The notes: generated by a model from the sequence alone, not told the origin. A stretch of DNA of 64,000 nt from Komagataeibacter sucrofermentans DSM 15973 (GCF_040581405.1 NZ_CP137159.1:124001-188000), one strand, 5' to 3'; positions 7,799 to 16,342 are shown, counted from the stretch's first letter. Translations and numbers: made by a program.

Positions 7799-8947
7799 CT
7801 AAGGCTTGGAATTCAGTGACTCGATGAGCGAGTAGACCGCCTTCACCCGGGATTCATTCGGATAGTTTTTGTTCGCCAGGACAACTATGCCGATATTTTC
7901 ACCGGGCAGGATCGCAATATAGCCACCAAAGCCGTTCGTTGATCCAGTCTTGTTCAGGAAAACATTTTTCTGGGGGGAGAGCGGCGCGCTCAACTTCTGT
8001 TCTGGTTGTGGCTTCATAATAAAGTCATAGCCATTTCCCAGTGTCATCTTCTGCAGCTCAGTGGGCCAGGCGTATTGCTCCCAGATCATATCCTGCGTGA
8101 AGAACGCTGTTTTGTACTGTCCTTCATGGGTTCTCCTGACTGCCTTACGCAATTCTTCCGAAGCTGTCCCCTGCCCCATCTCCACATCCAGGACCTTCAG
8201 CATGTCCCGGGCGCTCGATTTTACGCCGTAGGCTTCATTGGCCAAAACGCCAGGGGTCATTCGAATTGGTGCGTTGGTCTTTCGGTCATATCCCCAGGCG
8301 TACTGGCCCATTTCGCTCTCTGGTACGTCAATCCAGGTATGCTGCAGCCCGAACATCGGAAAAAGCAGGTCTTGCACGACCTGCTTATAGTTCGAGTTCA
8401 TGGCCTTGCCGGTGATATAGCCGAGCATTCCGATGCTGATATTGGAATAGCTTCTTGCTCCCGGTTCCGGCGGGTGCCAGTTCTTTAGCCAGGTCACCAG
8501 CCCATCGACGTCGGTTATGTTGTCTGGCACCTGTAAAGGCAGTCCTCCCGAATGGTGCGTTGCCAGATCCATGAGGGTCAGCCGATTGCCTATCGAGCAG
8601 GCGTCTGCACAGACATGATGTGCCACTGTGTCATTGAGGCTGAGTTCACCGCGTTCCTCGGCCAATGCTGCAAGCGTTACATTGAAAATTTTGCTTATTG
8701 AGCCGAGTTCAAACAGAGTATCAGGCGTGGCAGGGCGGTTATCGGCTCGTGATGCTACTCCAGCGGCATAAAATTCATGTTTGCCGTTGCGGGTAATGCC
8801 GACAACAAGGCCGGGTATATCGTATTCCTTCATCGCGGGTTGGAACGCATCCCGCGTTTGTTCAGCAAAACTGTCAGCTTTTGCAGGCAAAATATTTGAA
8901 GCGATCATGGCAATGGAGAGCGCCACAAGACACGACCGCTTATTCAT
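7799..8947 (-). CDS. ampC: Class C (AmpC-type) beta-lactamase
   Basis: 382 residues with a Sec signal peptide (MNKRSCLVALSIAMIASNIL, cleavage near PAKA-DSF), so periplasmic. All three active-site motifs of serine class C enzymes are present: the nucleophile box SISK (about residue 91), YSN (about 180) and KTG (about 346). Length and motif spacing fit AmpC, and the TWIDVP and YAWGYD stretches are typical. It hydrolyses cephalosporin- and penicillin-type beta-lactams. No AmpR gene is adjacent, so expression is probably constitutive or remotely controlled. A GGAG site sits seven bases before the ATG. It lies in an IS-rich stretch. Confidence 0.92.
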   Translation of the reverse strand: MNKRSCLVALSIAMIASNILPAKADSFAEQTRDAFQPAMKEYDIPGLVVGITRNGKHEFYAAGVASRADNRPATPDTLFELGSISKIFNVTLAALAEERGELSLNDTVAHHVCADACSIGNRLTLMDLATHHSGGLPLQVPDNITDVDGLVTWLKNWHPPEPGARSYSNISIGMLGYITGKAMNSNYKQVVQDLLFPMFGLQHTWIDVPESEMGQYAWGYDRKTNAPIRMTPGVLANEAYGVKSSARDMLKVLDVEMGQGTASEELRKAVRRTHEGQYKTAFFTQDMIWEQYAWPTELQKMTLGNGYDFIMKPQPEQKLSAPLSPQKNVFLNKTGSTNGFGGYIAILPGENIGIVVLANKNYPNESRVKAVYSLIESLNSKP

Positions 8948-9250
8948 CTATATGCTCCACACTTGGATTTCTCTCGTGGGTTCGTGAGAATACAGTGGGC
9001 TTCCAGTATCACAAGTCATAGTCCAGACATGAAGCTTCACGGCAACTATAACTGATCCCTTGTGATCATAGGTCCGCTTACCGAATGGTCAAGCAGCCTT
9101 CTGGGTGCTTGAAATAAGGGCGACTACAGCCTGCAGGCCGCCATTCGTTGAGCAGGTAGGCTGTTTAGACGGGGGAGAGGCATTGAATGGTCGTTCAAGA
9201 GCAAACGTACGCTGGAGTTATTATCGATGGAGGTCTCCGATGATCGGAAG
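8948..9250. other. Intergenic region, nothing recognised
   Basis: About 300 bases between the ampC start and the end of the GNAT gene. It should hold the ampC promoter. No conserved frame, RNA or terminator was identified. Confidence 0.5.
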
Positions 9251-9904
9251 TCAGCGCGGTTTCTGTCTGACCATGATCCAGTTCGGGAAGCTACGGCCAT
9301 TGATGGCAATGGGTTCGTCGTTCGTCACCTGAAATCCCAGCTTCTCATAGAAGGTCACGTTTTGTGGTTTCTGGGTAACAAGTGATGCCGGGAATGGGGA
9401 TGTATCAACTACGTATGACAGTTCGCGCCGCAATATGCTGGAACCCAACCCGCGCCCCTGGCAATCGGAACGAACAACCATATTATTGAGATACCAACTT
9501 GGGTGCCCATTCAGGCATGCTTTCCGCCGGGCCTCGATCATGTTGATGACTTTCAACGTGCATCGAAAGGTCTCCAGCCCATGGCGGAAGGGCAATGCCA
9601 GAAGGCCATGACGTGCCAACAGAGCAGGAGATGCTTCAGGAGAGCCGGGTGGGTGCCAGAACCCCATGGCGGCAACCCTTTCCCTATGGTCACGCGCCGC
9701 AAAACTCCGTCCCAGCGCGAACTGGACGCCAAGGTTCGCCTTCATCAGCCACATCAGGCGCGCGCGCCGGGTTACGGCATCGGGATAGAGGAAAACATGG
9801 GCCGGATTGTCAAAAAAAGCCTGGGTGAGGAGAACGGAGACTTCATCGCGATCGAAAATGGTCAGGACCGCATCACTGAAAGCACCTATCATAGTATCCT
9901 TCAT
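9251..9904 (-). CDS. GNAT-family N-acetyltransferase
   Basis: 217 residues. The C-terminal half is a GNAT fold: WYLNNMVVRSDCQGRGLGSS contains the acetyl-CoA-binding Q-G-R-G-L-G loop, and PQNVTFYEKLGFQVTNDEP is the typical last motif. The N-terminal part (LLTQAFFDNPAHVFLYPD) resembles GNATs acting on small molecules. A second ATG four codons in is preceded by AAGGA at short spacing and could be the true start. The substrate is unknown. Confidence 0.88.
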   Translation of the reverse strand: MKDTMIGAFSDAVLTIFDRDEVSVLLTQAFFDNPAHVFLYPDAVTRRARLMWLMKANLGVQFALGRSFAARDHRERVAAMGFWHPPGSPEASPALLARHGLLALPFRHGLETFRCTLKVINMIEARRKACLNGHPSWYLNNMVVRSDCQGRGLGSSILRRELSYVVDTSPFPASLVTQKPQNVTFYEKLGFQVTNDEPIAINGRSFPNWIMVRQKPR

Positions 9905-10083
9905 TTCAAGGCAGTCATTAGTTGACGTTCTATTGATCTCCCAATCTTTACATCTCTTTGGGCTCCCTTCAGAATTGAATCCATTTTTTCAAGAGAAGTC
10001 ACCATCACGAATATCTGCTTTCTGGTTTATCTGGAATGACCTCAATGTCCGAAATGAAGGCATAAGCCGACCACCGTCGCGTT

Positions 10084-10389
10084 TCAGAAACCTGTGAGAA
10101 GCAGATCGAGCGCCTGAGTAATTTCGTCCTGGCAAAGCGACAATGAAGCAATGATCTTCTTCAGATCACGGTCAGGAACTGCGGCCATAAACTGCGTCAT
10201 CATGACAAAGGGACAACCGTCAACCATAAACACCGGGTTCAGCCTCTTTGCAGGCTTTGGTGCGGTTCCCTGCGGCAGCAGCGGAACAACGACACGGGTA
10301 CCCAGAGCATCCAGAAGATCTGCCTGCACATCCAGAACGAAACGTGCTTCTCCCCGTCCGGCCAGACGATACACATCAAAACGGGCCAC
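10084..10389 (-). CDS. ccdB: CcdB-family toxin
   Basis: 101 residues, matching CcdB in length and sequence: MARFDVYRLAGRGEARFVLD, RVVVPLLPQ, PVFMVDGCPFVMMTQFMAAV and a C-terminal helix ending LLLTGF. CcdB poisons DNA gyrase. The gene begins directly after the antitoxin stop (no gap), the usual antitoxin-toxin order. The C-terminal Trp-Gly-Ile found in F-plasmid CcdB is replaced by LTGF, so potency against gyrase cannot be assumed. Confidence 0.9.
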   Translation of the reverse strand: MARFDVYRLAGRGEARFVLDVQADLLDALGTRVVVPLLPQGTAPKPAKRLNPVFMVDGCPFVMMTQFMAAVPDRDLKKIIASLSLCQDEITQALDLLLTGF

Positions 10390-10635
10390 TTAGAAGTTCC
10401 GATAGTCCGCCAGGGGAAGCCCGTTCTCTTCAACATATTGCCGTGAAGCTTCGAGGGAAGCGCGATTGTCTGCCAGCCATTGCTGAGCACGGATCGACGC
10501 GATCGCTGACCTAATCCCCTGCTCGCAGGCCTGCGATATGTTGAGATCTAACGACTTGGCTTCTTCGAGCAGCTGAGCGGGTAGCGTCACATTTGTGGGG
10601 CGACGTGATGGAGTGCCAGAATGCACGCGAACCAT
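10390..10635 (-). CDS. ccdA: CcdA-family antitoxin
   Basis: 81 residues: an N-terminal ribbon-helix-helix DNA-binding part (RRPTNVTLPAQLLEEAKSLD, then NISQACEQGI) and a C-terminal CcdB-binding tail (WLADNRASLEASRQYVEENG, then LPLADYRNF), the hallmark of CcdA. It has a good GGAG ribosome-binding site. It should repress its own operon and neutralise the CcdB homologue. Confidence 0.9.
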   Translation of the reverse strand: MVRVHSGTPSRRPTNVTLPAQLLEEAKSLDLNISQACEQGIRSAIASIRAQQWLADNRASLEASRQYVEENGLPLADYRNF

Positions 10636-10776
10636 AGCTTTGCTCCTATAGACTGGTGATCAAGATATAGCACATGTTTATGTACATTTGTATGCCCATA
10701 TTTTTGCGCGAAGGTATGACCGCTTTCGGAAGGCCTCGACGGCTTTTCTTATGACCCACATGAAAGCGTCTGCGGC

Positions 10777-10806
10777 CTGTCCGCTTCACATTCCTTGAGC
10801 GGACAG
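10777..10806. repeat. Perfect 9-bp hairpin upstream of the IS91-type recombinase
   Basis: CTGTCCGCT and AGCGGACAG flank a 12-base loop. It lies between ccdA and the recombinase gene. It could be part of a terminal structure of the IS91-type element or a host repeat. Just before it, ATGACCCACATGAAAGCGT resembles a sequence at about 15465-15484 beside the VapC gene. Confidence 0.4.
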
Positions 10807-10932
10807 AACGAACCCGCTGCGCGGGATTGGTGCGGTGTGCAGGTCTGTCACCACGGCGTGAGCGATCTGTTTTATTTGGAACTGTCCTGATCGGGCCAAG
10901 CACTCTGGCTTCTTCCCACCAGAAGGAGCCGG

Positions 10933-11844
10933 ATGATGACAGAGTCCCTGTGCATTGCTGCAATCAGTCCCCTTCGCCAGCGCCTGCTTGATGACATGGC
11001 GGTGCGGCGGTTCTCCCGGGAGACGCAGCGCAATTACCTTCGCGATGTCGGCCGTTTCGCCACGTTTCTGGGCCGCTCACCTCACACGGCAACAGTCGAG
11101 GATGTGCGCCAGTTCCAGATTGCGCAGAACGCGGCTGGCATGCCGACACCGACCATGAATGCCATCGTGTCGGCGCTGCGGTTTTTCTTCACCCAGACGC
11201 TCGACCGCCCCGACCTTGCACGCAAGCTGGTCCGGGTGGCGCAGCCCCGCAACCTGCCCGTCGTGCTGAGCCGCGATGAGGTTGCCCGTCTGCTCAACGC
11301 GACCGTATGCCTCAAACATCAGGCCGCCCTGTCGGTCGCCTACGGGGCAGGCCTGCGGGTGGCCGAGGTCGCCGCTCTCAAGATCAGCGATATCGACAGC
11401 GAGCGCATGCTGCTCAGGGTCGAACGGGGCAAAGGGGGACGATATCGCAACGCCATGCTTCCGGCAGACCTTCTGCCCCTGCTGCGGGAGTGGTGGAAGG
11501 CCGGACGCCAGCAGGGCGTGATGCATTCCGGTGGCTGGCTTTTTCCCGGGCAGGACACCATGAGGCCCATCAGCACACGGCAGCTCCATCGTGTGGTTGT
11601 CGATGCCGCGCGGGCTGCTTCGATCACCAGACGTGTGGGGCCTCATACCCTGCGGCACAGCTTTGCCACGCACCTGCTTGAGGATGGTGTCGATGTCCGC
11701 GTGATCCAGGTTCTGCTGGGTCATTCCCGTCTGGAGACCACGGCCCTTTATACAAAAGTTGCGACACGGACCGTGCGGGCCGTCATCAGTCCGCTCGACA
11801 GACTGGGCATGCTGGCGACAACGCAGGCGAGGCCCGACGGCTGA
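10933..11844 (+). CDS. Tyrosine-type recombinase of the IS91-like element
   Basis: 303 residues with an N-terminal core-binding domain (RRFSRETQRNYLRDVGRFAT) and a C-terminal catalytic domain. Catalytic residues are visible as Arg in AYGAGLRVAEVAAL, the HTLRHSFATHL box (His-x-x-Arg), His in LLGHSRLETT, and the nucleophile Tyr in ALYTKV. An AAGGAG site precedes the ATG by four bases. It ends 19 bases before the transposase gene and is probably co-transcribed with it. Confidence 0.92.
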   Translation: MMTESLCIAAISPLRQRLLDDMAVRRFSRETQRNYLRDVGRFATFLGRSPHTATVEDVRQFQIAQNAAGMPTPTMNAIVSALRFFFTQTLDRPDLARKLVRVAQPRNLPVVLSRDEVARLLNATVCLKHQAALSVAYGAGLRVAEVAALKISDIDSERMLLRVERGKGGRYRNAMLPADLLPLLREWWKAGRQQGVMHSGGWLFPGQDTMRPISTRQLHRVVVDAARAASITRRVGPHTLRHSFATHLLEDGVDVRVIQVLLGHSRLETTALYTKVATRTVRAVISPLDRLGMLATTQARPDG

Positions 11845-11863
11845 TCCCCGGGCGGGGGCGGTC

Positions 11864-13054
11864 ATGTCCGCCTCCCTCGCACTGGGGGACATCTTCCGGG
11901 CTGCCGGTCCTGCCTGGCGGGCAGCCCATATCGGCCGTCTCCCCCTGCAGCAGCTCAAGGTCATGGCGGCGATCGAACACTGTCGCACGGCAGCCCTTGG
12001 TGGTCATGTCGCGGCCTGCGGGGACTGCGGACACTGGCGGATCGCCTATAACAGCTGCCGCAACCGTCATTGTCCGCGCTGCCAGGGGAACGCCGCGCGG
12101 ACATGGCTGGCCGATCGGGAGGCCGATCTGCTGCCGGTCGGGTATTTCCATGTCGTCTTCACCCTGCCGGCGCGGATCGCCGACATCGCGCTCCAGAACA
12201 AGGCCGTTCTCTACGCCCTGCTGTTCCAGGCCGCCTCGGAGACGATGATGACGATCGCCGCCGATCCCCGGCATCTGGGTGCCCGCATCGGCATCACCGC
12301 CGTGCTGCACAGCTGGGGTTCGGCGCTGACCCACCATCCCCACGTGCACATGATCGTGCCGGGTGGCGGTCTCTCGCCCGATGGCCGGCGCTGGATCTCG
12401 TCACGCCCTGCCTTCCTGCTGCCCGTTCGCGTGCTGGGCAAGCTGTTTCGCCGTCTGTTCCTCACCCGGCTGCTCGCACTTTTCGATGCCGACCGGCTGG
12501 TCTTCCGGGGGCAGCTTGCCCCTCTCGCAGACCGTCGTACCTTTCTGCGGTATCTGGCCCCCGTGCGCGGCAGGCGCTGGGTCGTTTACGCCAAGCCGCC
12601 TTTTGCCGGCCCCAAAGCGGTGCTGGCCTACCTGTCGCGCTATACCCACCGCGTCGCCATCTCGAACCGTCGCCTCCTGGCGTTCAACGAAAACGGCGTG
12701 ACGTTCCGCTACAAGGACTACCGGCGGGACACGGCCCACCAGCAGCAGGTCATGACACTCGCCACGGATGAGTTCATCCGTCGCTTCATGCTGCATGTCC
12801 TGCCACGGGGATTTCATCGCATCCGCCATTATGGCCTGCTGGCCAGTTCCAGCCGCAAGGCCAGCCTCGCCCGGGTGCGGGAACTGCTGAATGTCATATC
12901 CACACCAGCGCCAGAAGTCCCGGAAGCCGAACCGGTCACGCCACCGCCGTGCCCATGCTGTGGTGGTCCGATGGTCGTCATCCAGATCCTTCCCCGATGG
13001 TGCCAGCCCCGAGGGCCGCCACAGGCGAGTGATCCAACCAAGGGATCACCATGA
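11864..13054 (+). CDS. IS91-family HUH transposase
   Basis: 396 residues from the ATG at 11864. The N-terminal zinc-binding region (ACGDCGHWRIAYNSCRNRHC, then PRCQ) is typical of IS91/ISCR proteins. The metal-binding HUH motif is in THHPHVHMIVPGGG (about residue 160). A catalytic-type tyrosine lies in YLSRYTHRVAISN. These proteins start rolling-circle transposition by nicking and covalently binding one strand. A longer reading starting inside the recombinase gene is not supported. Confidence 0.92.
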   Translation: MSASLALGDIFRAAGPAWRAAHIGRLPLQQLKVMAAIEHCRTAALGGHVAACGDCGHWRIAYNSCRNRHCPRCQGNAARTWLADREADLLPVGYFHVVFTLPARIADIALQNKAVLYALLFQAASETMMTIAADPRHLGARIGITAVLHSWGSALTHHPHVHMIVPGGGLSPDGRRWISSRPAFLLPVRVLGKLFRRLFLTRLLALFDADRLVFRGQLAPLADRRTFLRYLAPVRGRRWVVYAKPPFAGPKAVLAYLSRYTHRVAISNRRLLAFNENGVTFRYKDYRRDTAHQQQVMTLATDEFIRRFMLHVLPRGFHRIRHYGLLASSSRKASLARVRELLNVISTPAPEVPEAEPVTPPPCPCCGGPMVVIQILPRWCQPRGPPQASDPTKGSP

Positions 13055-13495
13055 CAGCCCGCAGATACGACAGCATGACCGATCCCGATGTCGGAGTGGC
13101 TCCGCGCCGGCAAACCGGGGCTCCTGTACGCATCACCGGAAAAACCGGGAAAATCGCTGTCTGCACCGCCAGTTCTGTCATCGCGTCATGCAGATCCGGT
13201 CACAAAAACCCGTTCCAGTTCCACAAACGCACCTGTATGCTCTGGCTCAGGCTCTCCCCCGGGTAGCGCCAGTTGCAAATTCCCCATAACTGAGTCCCGG
13301 TGTCGCGGGTTCGGTCTTCCCAGACTTTCGTACGCCTCGCGGCGCCCGAAACCCTTCAGGGGAAGCGGAACGTCGGCTTAGTCGCCGCTTCTTTCAGAAA
13401 GGGACATTTCAGCATTTACATTCGAGGTGGCTGCAAGGTCAGAATGACCAGTACAGCGTCTTGCGATTCAAAACGCGGACCTGTAAGGTCCTCGT
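13055..13495. other. IS91 3' flank and Rrf2 promoter region
   Basis: No supported gene. Short frames here look random. The first part probably contains the end of the IS91-type element, and the last 100 bases the promoter of the Rrf2 operon. I could not locate the boundary. Confidence 0.5.
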
Positions 13496-14038
13496 ATGGC
13501 ACTTTATGGCGCAAGAACCGAATATATCCTGCACAGCCTGCTCTGGCTGGTCGATAATCCCGAACCTGTCAGCAGTCTCGATTTGGCAGAACTGCAGGAC
13601 ATTCCAGCGGCGTTTATCGCCAAGCTGCTTCCCAAGCTTGAAAAGGCGGGCCTGCTAACCGCGGTGGAGGGCTTGAGAGGAGGGTACAAACTGGGCAGAA
13701 CGGCTGAAGAGATCAGCGTTCTGGCGGTGGTGGATGCAGTTGAGGGTCCAAAGGACCTTTTCAACTGCCAGGAAATTCGCGGTCGCTGCGCTCTCTTCGA
13801 TCAGCGGCCGCCCGAGTGGGCAACGCAGGGTGTTTGCGAAATTCATGGTGTCATGCTGCGAGCTGAGCAGGCCATGCGTCGGGAACTGGCGCAGATTTCC
13901 CTGGCCGATCTGGCACGCTCCGTGCGGGATAAGGCTCCTTCTCCCTTTCTCGGAGAGGCGCAGTCGTGGTTCGACGAGCGTATCCAGACCCGCCGTACCA
14001 GCAAAGTCAGGCAACGGAAACGGTTGAACATATCCTGA
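13496..14038 (+). CDS. Rrf2-family transcriptional regulator
   Basis: 180 residues. The winged helix is typical of Rrf2: TEYILHSLLWLVDNPEPVSS, then IPAAFIAKLLPKLEKAGLLT and VEGLRGGYKLGRTAEEISVL. Three cysteines follow in the order CQEIRGRC then GVC (about residues 90-115), the arrangement that binds an iron-sulfur cluster or acts as a redox switch in IscR/NsrR-like proteins. It leads an apparent operon with a secreted cupin and an SDR, so a redox or stress signal probably controls those two. Confidence 0.9.
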   Translation: MALYGARTEYILHSLLWLVDNPEPVSSLDLAELQDIPAAFIAKLLPKLEKAGLLTAVEGLRGGYKLGRTAEEISVLAVVDAVEGPKDLFNCQEIRGRCALFDQRPPEWATQGVCEIHGVMLRAEQAMRRELAQISLADLARSVRDKAPSPFLGEAQSWFDERIQTRRTSKVRQRKRLNIS

Positions 14039-14073
14039 CCACTACAAAGCTTTTACCAATTGGAATATTGAAA

Positions 14074-14463
14074 ATGCGCAAGTTTATTGCTCTTGCTGCT
14101 GTGGCTGCAGGGTTCTGGCCCCAGTCTCTTCATGCTGAGACCAAAGTCACGCCTCTGCTAGCCCATGATCTTTCGGATATTCCCGGCAAAGAGGGGGCCA
14201 TGCTGACGGTCGATTACGCCCCCGGAGGCTCGGATCCAATCCACAGACATAATGCTTCCGTTTTTGTCTATGTCCTGAAGGGAAGCATCACCATGCAGGT
14301 CAAAGGTGACGCGCCCGTAACGCTGAAAGAAGGACAGAGCTTCTTTGAGGGACCAGACGAGGTCCATCTCGTTGGGCGTAATGCCAGTCAGACAGCGCCA
14401 GCGCGTTTCCTTGCGTTTTTCGTCAAAGATAAAGCGGCTCCATTTGTCTTTCCCGCGAAGTGA
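14074..14463 (+). CDS. Secreted cupin-domain protein
   Basis: 129 residues from the ATG at 14074. A signal peptide (MRKFIALAAVAAGFWPQSLH, cleavage after HAE or nearby) directs it to the periplasm. A single cupin barrel follows, with metal-ligand His in PIHRHNASVFVYVLKG and the second motif near DEVHLVG. Small secreted cupins of this type usually have unknown function. It sits between the Rrf2 regulator and the SDR, with short gaps on both sides. Confidence 0.88.
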   Translation: MRKFIALAAVAAGFWPQSLHAETKVTPLLAHDLSDIPGKEGAMLTVDYAPGGSDPIHRHNASVFVYVLKGSITMQVKGDAPVTLKEGQSFFEGPDEVHLVGRNASQTAPARFLAFFVKDKAAPFVFPAK

Positions 14464-14484
14464 TCAAAAGGATATCGAATTATC

Positions 14485-15393
14485 ATGAAGGTTCTAGTGG
14501 CTGGAGCCAGCGGTGCATTGGGCCGTCCGCTGATCAGGATTCTGCGGGATTCTGGGCATGAGGTCTGGGGGCTAGCCCATCGTCCCGAGAGTCTGAAAAC
14601 GATCGAAAGGCTCGGTGTTCATCCTGTGAATGGTGATGCACTTAATCGGACCAATATTTTCGAACTCATTGAGCAGATCCGCCCGGACGTGGTGATCGAT
14701 CAGCTGACTTCCCTGCCGTCCAGTCCTTTCGACCTGCCACAGCGCCTGCCTGCTGATCGCCGACTGCGGCTGGATGGCGGTGGTAATCTTTTCGAGGCAG
14801 CCAAGACTTTCCAAGTAAAACGTTATGTCCAGCAGTTATCCGGGTTTTATCTGGATGGTGGAAAAGGGCTTGCAACGGAAGCGTCACCCTTGAGGATCAA
14901 TGCTCCAGGGACGATCGGTGACAGTGCCCGTATGTATGCCGCGTTGGAACAGAGGGTTTCAAGCGCACAGGAAATGGAAGGTATCGGGCTGCGCTATGGG
15001 TTCTTCTACGGTCCCGGGACATGGTACTGGTCCGACGGTGCATTCAGTCGCCATCTTCTCAAGGGGGAAGTTTCTCTGATCGGCAAGGGGAGCAGCATAT
15101 TTTCCTTCATCCATGTAGAGGATGCTGCACAGGCAACGGTGGCGGCCCTTACAGCGCCAAGCGGCATCTACAATATCGTAGATAACCAACCGACGACAAT
15201 GTCTGACTGGCTACCGGCATATGCAAACTGGATCGGAGCTGATGCTCCTCCCTACCTCGATGAGCAGAAGGCTCTTCAACTCTTAGGTAAGGAAAGTGTC
15301 TATTTCCAGAACAGCCTGACAGGCGCATGTAATCGGAAAGCCCTTCGGGTACTGGGTCTCAGCCCACAATGGCCTTCATGGCTCAAAAAATAA
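14485..15393 (+). CDS. Atypical SDR / NAD-dependent epimerase-type oxidoreductase
   Basis: 302 residues. An N-terminal Rossmann fold has the extended-SDR motif VAGASGALGRPLIRIL. The active-site Tyr region is shifted (RYVQQLSGFYLDGG), and GLRYGFFYGPGTWYW and FIHVEDAAQATVAAL are typical of NAD(P)-binding epimerase-like proteins. It is the third gene of the Rrf2 operon. Substrate unknown. Confidence 0.88.
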   Translation: MKVLVAGASGALGRPLIRILRDSGHEVWGLAHRPESLKTIERLGVHPVNGDALNRTNIFELIEQIRPDVVIDQLTSLPSSPFDLPQRLPADRRLRLDGGGNLFEAAKTFQVKRYVQQLSGFYLDGGKGLATEASPLRINAPGTIGDSARMYAALEQRVSSAQEMEGIGLRYGFFYGPGTWYWSDGAFSRHLLKGEVSLIGKGSSIFSFIHVEDAAQATVAALTAPSGIYNIVDNQPTTMSDWLPAYANWIGADAPPYLDEQKALQLLGKESVYFQNSLTGACNRKALRVLGLSPQWPSWLKK

Positions 15394-15503
15394 ATTCGAA
15401 CTTATTCTTTTCATAACGGACATAAGACGTCCCCGCTTACGGGATAAAGTTTTGCACCCTTATATGACCGACATGAAGGCGTAGTCTGACGGCAATTTCT
15501 GCT

Positions 15504-15887
15504 TCACGAACAGCGTATTCGCTTGACGGGGTAGTGATCCATTTGTCCGTCTTCCGAAAGGAATGTGGCGTGTTCAGCTTGTGCCTGCGCCATCAGGAGA
15601 TGGTCAAACGGATCACGATGATGCAGAGGCAAAGACATCAGGATCTGCAGGTGTTCGGGTTGTATTTGCAGCAGAGAGAAACCTTCCGCAGGAATGGCTG
15701 CCAGAATATCGTTCATATCCGCATCCAGTTTTCCGATACAGATTTTGATCGCAATCTCCCATAATGATACGATACTCACCAGAATATCGTGGACCGGATC
15801 TGCAATGATCTCCCGTGCATTCTCACCCAGCCGGTCGGAGTCCGAAAGCCACCAGAGCAATGCATGCGTATCGAGCAGAACCTTCAC
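15504..15887 (-). CDS. PIN-domain toxin, VapC-like
   Basis: 127 residues. The PIN acidic residues are present: Asp in MKVLLDTHALLWWLSD, Glu in VSLWEIAIK, Asp in HHRDPFDHLLMAQA, and a late acidic in FLSEDGQM. It is expected to be an RNase that cleaves tRNA or other RNA when freed from its antitoxin. Its ATG overlaps the antitoxin stop by four bases. Confidence 0.92.
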   Translation of the reverse strand: MKVLLDTHALLWWLSDSDRLGENAREIIADPVHDILVSIVSLWEIAIKICIGKLDADMNDILAAIPAEGFSLLQIQPEHLQILMSLPLHHRDPFDHLLMAQAQAEHATFLSEDGQMDHYPVKRIRCS

Positions 15888-16156
15888 AGGTCACGTTCCA
15901 TGCTTTCAAGAATGTCCGGCGGTGTCGCATCAAAATCTTCGCGCATTCTGATCCGCCCGCGAAGAGCTCCTGGCTGACGGCGGGGGCGATAGGAAGGAGC
16001 TGGTGGCCGCAGTTCAGCCACAACCTCGTCATGAGACGTCACGAGGATCGTACTGCCCTGTCTGACCTGACGCAGATACGCTGTCAGGTTCCCCCGGAAT
16101 TCCCGAACACCGATTTTCTGTGGGGATGCGGCGTTATCTGAAAGATGCTCGCTCAT
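15884..16156 (-). CDS. Phd/YefM-type antitoxin
   Basis: 90 residues from the ATG at 16156, chosen because a strong AAGGAGG lies about seven bases upstream; a longer in-frame start would ignore it. The core IGVREFRGNLTAYLRQV, then ILVTSHDEVVAEL, is the Phd/YefM DNA-binding fold. The basic/acidic C-terminus should wrap the toxin. It is translationally coupled to the PIN toxin. Confidence 0.9.
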   Translation of the reverse strand: MSEHLSDNAASPQKIGVREFRGNLTAYLRQVRQGSTILVTSHDEVVAELRPPAPSYRPRRQPGALRGRIRMREDFDATPPDILESMERDL

Positions 16157-16230
16157 GGTCTCCTCCTTGTGTGTCATCATATCATGTACACAGAAGGAGG
16201 AGGTAGAGAATTCCTGAGGCATATTCGATT

Positions 16231-16340
16231 TCAGAGATCAGTGGCATCTGACAGTGCCACAGCGTCCTCGACATCCACCACAAGGTATCGAACCGTACTA
16301 TCCAGTTTTGAATGAAGTTGGCAACGCCGGGCAGGTTGGC
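16231..16340 (-). pseudogene. Tyrosine-recombinase C-terminal remnant
   Basis: On the minus strand this reads HSKLDSTVRYLVVDVEDAVA and ends LSDATDL-stop. That is the C-terminal tail typical of plasmid/phage-type tyrosine recombinases (pattern STVRYLGI(E/D)VDDAL). Only about 35 codons are left, with no catalytic Arg or His. It abuts the toxin-antitoxin pair and may mark an old integration. Confidence 0.55.
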
Positions 16341-16342
16341 GA

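Larger units (their letters stand above)
10933..13054 (+). mobile_element. IS91-family element carrying a tyrosine recombinase (coding core)
   Basis: Two adjacent genes, a tyrosine recombinase and an HUH transposase, form a known variant of IS91-family elements. Only the coding core is given: these elements lack inverted repeats and target duplications, and I could not fix oriIS and terIS. The element probably extends upstream of 10933 and downstream to somewhere between 13100 and 13400. Confidence 0.8.

Noticed and set aside
11077-12349. Long minus-strand frames opposite the IS91-type genes
   Set aside because: Antisense shadows of clear recombinase and transposase genes.
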